Below are positions 61,337 to 64,000 of a stretch of DNA of 64,000 nt, piece after piece. Below the pieces are notes generated by a model that was not told where the DNA came from, searched no databases, and saw only the letters and a list, made by a program, of their open reading frames with translations. Source of the stretch: Rhodococcus sp. IEGM 1379 (GTDB lineage Bacteria; Actinomycetota; Actinomycetes; Mycobacteriales; Mycobacteriaceae). The translations under genes were made by a program, and so were the position numbers. The stretch spans positions 102,572 to 166,571 of the forward strand of contig NZ_JASHKR010000007.1 in NCBI RefSeq assembly GCF_030056815.1. The letters are read 5' to 3'. Within the stretch, counting starts at the first letter, position 1; every line of letters begins with the position of its first letter.

Positions 61337-62078
61337 AGCGCCTGGCTACCGTCGCATACCAGTCCGCGCAGATCTCCTCCAAGGCAGCGGTCGCCTCATG
61401 GGCATGATCTGTAAGCGCGCGGGCCAACATCCCCGGACCGGACAAAGGCGTGACGTGCCTGTCGACAGTCTCTGCGGTCTTCATCCCCAGTAACATGGTG
61501 GTGCCGAGTACCCGGTGCCCACCGAGGACACCGGGAAGGCTGCGGCCAGAAACACTTCGTAGATCCAAGGTCTCCACCAACAACGGCGTCCCGTCGACGG
61601 TGATCCGTTGATCCGAACGTAAGGCGCCACCGATCTCCCCCGTACGACCCAGCACAACCATTTCGTCGAGCAGAGCAATCGCGTCAGTTTCGAGTGAAAT
61701 ATCAATGCGCCTACTGACATTCGCGCCGCCCGCCACCACGAATGGCGCCGCCCGCCACACCAATGCGCCGCCCGCGCCCACCCGGGCAGTTGCCGTCCAC
61801 GACGCATGACCGCCGCGCGCGTTGTACGCCACGGTGCCCGACGGTTCGATCACCTCGAGGAAAGTGCCCGGCGCCACGTCGAATTCGATCCGAAGGTCGT
61901 CACCGGCCAACAGCGTTGCACTGTGCCCTACCAAGGCAATTCGCACATGCCGCCCGTGGGAGCTCACAAATCGTGGGGCCAGGAAGTCTCCGGAGATCAA
62001 CTCCGCGGCGGTAGCGGTATCCCCGGTTCGTTCGACGACTATCCTGGTTGCCCCAGACACCGGCGCAGACGTATTCAT
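61323..62078 (-). CDS. ureD: Urease accessory protein UreD
   Basis: The 251-residue UreD/UreH-family scaffold protein forms the complex with UreF and UreG on apo-urease and channels nickel. Features are RIALVGHSATLLAGDDLRIE, VAPGTFLEVIEPSGTVAYNA, ARVGAGGALVWRAAPFVVAG and MVVLGRTGEIGGALRSDQRI. Its ATG overlaps the ureG stop (ATGA). It is the last gene of the urease operon in this direction, the usual actinobacterial order ureABCFGD. The 3' end lies within a 14-bp tandem duplication. Confidence 0.92.
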   Translation of the reverse strand: MNTSAPVSGATRIVVERTGDTATAAELISGDFLAPRFVSSHGRHVRIALVGHSATLLAGDDLRIEFDVAPGTFLEVIEPSGTVAYNARGGHASWTATARVGAGGALVWRAAPFVVAGGANVSRRIDISLETDAIALLDEMVVLGRTGEIGGALRSDQRITVDGTPLLVETLDLRSVSGRSLPGVLGGHRVLGTTMLLGMKTAETVDRHVTPLSGPGMLARALTDHAHEATAALEEICADWYATVARRYSVV

Positions 62079-62839
62079 CAGTGACTGTGAGAGTGACTGT
62101 GCCCGTGACCATGTCCGTGCTCATGATCTTCTTCGTCTGCGTGGAAGTGCGGCGCCATCGGTCCCGGATCCTGGGGAACATGGCTACCGGCGCGATGAGC
62201 GGCGATGACCTGACGGATCCAGGCGCTGAGCTGATCGATGGTTGCGTGATCCTTCTGACTGAGCGCCAAGACTGGAAGGCCGTCACGTGCGGCGGTCGCA
62301 TCCGCGACCATCAAGACTGCGTCGACATCGACATACGGAGCGAGGTCGATCTTGTTGACCACCAAAAGATCCGCACGCTCGATACCGGGGCCGCCCTTGC
62401 GTGCGACGTCACCGCCGCCGGCAACATCGATGACAAAGATCTGAGCATCGACCAGAGCCGGGCTGAAAGTAGCCGTCAGATTGTCGCCACCGCTCTCCAC
62501 GATCACCATGTCGAGAGGGTGAAATTCACGCTCGAGATCTTCCACCGCAATGAGATTGGGCGTGACGTCATCTCGAATTGCAGTGTGCGGGCAGGCGCCG
62601 GTCTCGACGGCGACAATGCGCTCGATGGGTAGCACGTTTGCCGCACGGAGCAACCGCGCGTCCTCGTCCGTGTAGATGTCATTAGTGACGACCGCGATCT
62701 CGAATTCAGCTGCCAATTCACGGCAGATGGTGGCGATCAGCGTGCTCTTACCCGTCCCGACGGGACCGGCAACACCGAGTCGCAATCCTCGGGCTGCAGT
62801 TACGGTGTTCGGCGCGGGGGTGTTCAGATTGTCAAGCAC
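62078..62839 (-). CDS. ureG: Urease accessory GTPase UreG
   Basis: The 253-residue SIMIBI-class GTPase delivers Ni2+ during urease maturation. It starts at GTG 62839, with AGGAGG 7 bases upstream; the longer frame to 62971 lies inside ureF. P-loop GPVGTGKST (25-33), the Cys-x-His nickel site in [30 protein letters not shown] (Walker B region) and [14 protein letters not shown] (G4) are all present. It ends in an unusual His-rich tail of alternating His-Gly and His-Ser (about 230-253), probably for nickel storage. Confidence 0.96.
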   Translation of the reverse strand: MLDNLNTPAPNTVTAARGLRLGVAGPVGTGKSTLIATICRELAAEFEIAVVTNDIYTDEDARLLRAANVLPIERIVAVETGACPHTAIRDDVTPNLIAVEDLEREFHPLDMVIVESGGDNLTATFSPALVDAQIFVIDVAGGGDVARKGGPGIERADLLVVNKIDLAPYVDVDAVLMVADATAARDGLPVLALSQKDHATIDQLSAWIRQVIAAHRAGSHVPQDPGPMAPHFHADEEDHEHGHGHGHSHSHSH

Positions 62840-63506
62840 GGAAAATCCTCCTGGATCGGGCGTTGTGTTCGAGTGACCATTGTTCGACCAACGGTCCGGT
62901 AGTTGCAGGTATGTCTGCGGCGCAGTCCACTTCGACTGCGGCCCGAGCAATTCTCTCGATGGTCGGGGCAACCTGCAGCAGCCACTCGACCGGTTCTGCC
63001 GGATCCACCGGCAGCAACTTCAATGCCGCCGACGCCACAGTTTGAGCGTCGTCGTACAGGCATGATCGGGCTGCCGCCGTATCGTCCATGCCGGCGACGG
63101 CAGTGAAGACTCCCAGCGCCAACGGCCGCATCGGATGACCGGGCAGCGCCATCAGCAGTTGCACCGCATGATGCTGCGGCCACAACCTCGAAGCCAATCT
63201 GGCGAGCCCCCGGCCGAGTTGAATCGAGGCCTCGCGCAATGGCGCGCTGGGCGTGCGGGCAAGCAGTTCGTTCGAAATGGCTTCGAGTTCGCTTCCGCTT
63301 CCGCCGCTGACCGCCCAGCGCCTCGTGACGACTGTTGCCGCAGCTTCGACGACACCAACCGTTTCAAGGCGGCCCCGGATGAAATCCGGAACCTGACTTT
63401 GGCGCAGACCAGCCGCCAATGCCGGTTCCAGCCCCGACGAGTGTGCATGCCCGCCTGTCGGTAATCGCCCGTCTGCCAGCAGCATCGACGCGATCTCGGC
63501 GGACAC
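62832..63506 (-). CDS. ureF: Urease accessory protein UreF
   Basis: The 224-residue all-helical UreF is the partner of UreD that activates UreG on the apo-enzyme. It starts at GTG 63506, 5 bases after the ureC stop, and overlaps ureG by 8 bases. Features are [56 protein letters not shown] and [20 protein letters not shown]. The length fits short actinobacterial UreF proteins. Confidence 0.93.
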   Translation of the reverse strand: MSAEIASMLLADGRLPTGGHAHSSGLEPALAAGLRQSQVPDFIRGRLETVGVVEAAATVVTRRWAVSGGSGSELEAISNELLARTPSAPLREASIQLGRGLARLASRLWPQHHAVQLLMALPGHPMRPLALGVFTAVAGMDDTAAARSCLYDDAQTVASAALKLLPVDPAEPVEWLLQVAPTIERIARAAVEVDCAADIPATTGPLVEQWSLEHNARSRRIFRA

Positions 63507-63511
63507 CGGCG

Positions 63512-64000
63512 TCAGAACAGCGTGTAGCGCTGGGCCATCGGCACTACGTCGACGGGATTGGGCCGGATCAGATCACCGTCGACCTTGATGGCAAACGTCT
63601 CCGGATCGACGTCGATGGAGGGCAGTGCCGTGTTGTTCGGCATGTCGGCTTTGGTGAGGTGCCTGGTGGGCCGGACTCCGGTGAGAGTTCGTTTGAGGCC
63701 AAGCCGATCTGCCAATCCATCCTCGATGGCCATCGGCGAGACGAAGGTCGTGGACAGGTGCGGAGCCGAACCCGGCGCCGCCGCGATGGCCGGCCGAATG
63801 AACACCGGCTGCGGCGTCGGGATCGCGGCATTGGGATCACCCAGTGGCGCAGCAACAATCGCACCACCCTTGATCACTGCGGCCGGACGAACTCCGAAGA
63901 ATGCCGGATCCCACAGCACCAGGTCTGCCATCTTCCCGGCCTCGATCGAGCCGACCTCATGGTCGATACCATGCGCCACCGCCGGGCAGATCGTGTACTT
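63512..64000 (-). CDS. ureC: Urease alpha subunit, C-terminal part (partial)
   Basis: The last 163 residues of the nickel-dependent urease catalytic subunit run off the window edge. [60 protein letters not shown] and the C-terminal [20 protein letters not shown] plus RYTLF are diagnostic. The nickel ligands (His, carbamylated Lys) lie upstream, outside the window. It is followed directly by ureF. Confidence 0.97.
   Translation of the reverse strand, partial: KYTICPAVAHGIDHEVGSIEAGKMADLVLWDPAFFGVRPAAVIKGGAIVAAPLGDPNAAIPTPQPVFIRPAIAAAPGSAPHLSTTFVSPMAIEDGLADRLGLKRTLTGVRPTRHLTKADMPNNTALPSIDVDPETFAIKVDGDLIRPNPVDVVPMAQRYTLF

Noticed and set aside
63512..63979. ATG 63979 as the start of a short ureC
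   Set aside because: The frame is open to the window edge and the preceding residues match urease alpha, so this is an internal Met.

Overview
The window is high-GC actinobacterial DNA, most likely from a Rhodococcus of the erythropolis/qingshengii type or a close relative in Mycobacteriales. This rests on base and codon composition, the block desA-dusB-LCP-phoU (55.4-60.4 kb), which has the same order as Rv0824c-Rv0821c in Mycobacterium tuberculosis, a HAIR-like heat-shock operator before a Clp ATPase, and many scattered regulators and dehydrogenases. I see no rRNA, CRISPR array, prophage or insertion sequence. It reads as a chromosomal segment with four tRNA genes and several decaying accessory genes.

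Layout. 0-2.2 kb: end of a homogentisate (tyrosine) operon: hmgA tail, an unknown gene, fahA, coupled by ATGA overlaps. 2.3-8.6 kb: an IclR regulator divergent from a six-gene catabolic operon (two NTF2-like proteins, two SDRs, a KstD-like flavoprotein, an MHS-type importer). 8.7-16.9 kb: a ClpC-like chaperone, a secreted protein, a short UvrA paralog with an AraC regulator, a broken TMEM175 channel, a membrane protein and a MerR regulator. 16.9-26.4 kb: a fused indolepyruvate ferredoxin oxidoreductase and four regulators or transporters, including a TipA-type MerR regulator whose promoter matches that of the other MerR gene. 26.4-30.7 kb: ohrR-ohr-reductase operon, an SDR, a second YidC with its DUF6412-type partner. 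30.8-38.3 kb: a frameshifted methyltransferase, an allantoin operon (allantoinase, allantoicase, aldolase-like protein), a pseudouridine synthase, a CYTH-CHAD protein and a universal stress protein. 38.3-44 kb: a VIT1-like transporter, SDR, TetR, FtsW/RodA paralog and an orphan peptide-type binding lipoprotein. 44.1-48.3 kb: tRNA-Phe, tRNA-Asp, tRNA-Glu, a butyrolactone-receptor-like TetR, MarR beside a wrecked MFS pump, tRNA-Lys and a CPBP protease gene broken by a 14-bp tandem duplication. 48.4-55.2 kb: TetR with tandem operators controlling a GXWXG protein and a Zn alcohol dehydrogenase; small membrane and DUF937 proteins; an MFS/LysR pair. 55.4-60.4 kb: the desA-phoU block. 60.5-64 kb: an NAD(P)-binding protein and the 3' part of a urease operon (ureC tail, ureF, ureG, ureD).

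The genes link several metabolic themes: aromatic and unknown cyclic-compound catabolism, purine nitrogen salvage (allantoin to glyoxylate and urea, with urease 30 kb away to release ammonia), peroxide defence, and cell-envelope and lipid assembly. The most unusual points are the unknown gene inside the homogentisate operon, the orphan IclR catabolic operon, the matched MerR promoters, and four broken genes, one of which could be restored by a single slippage event.
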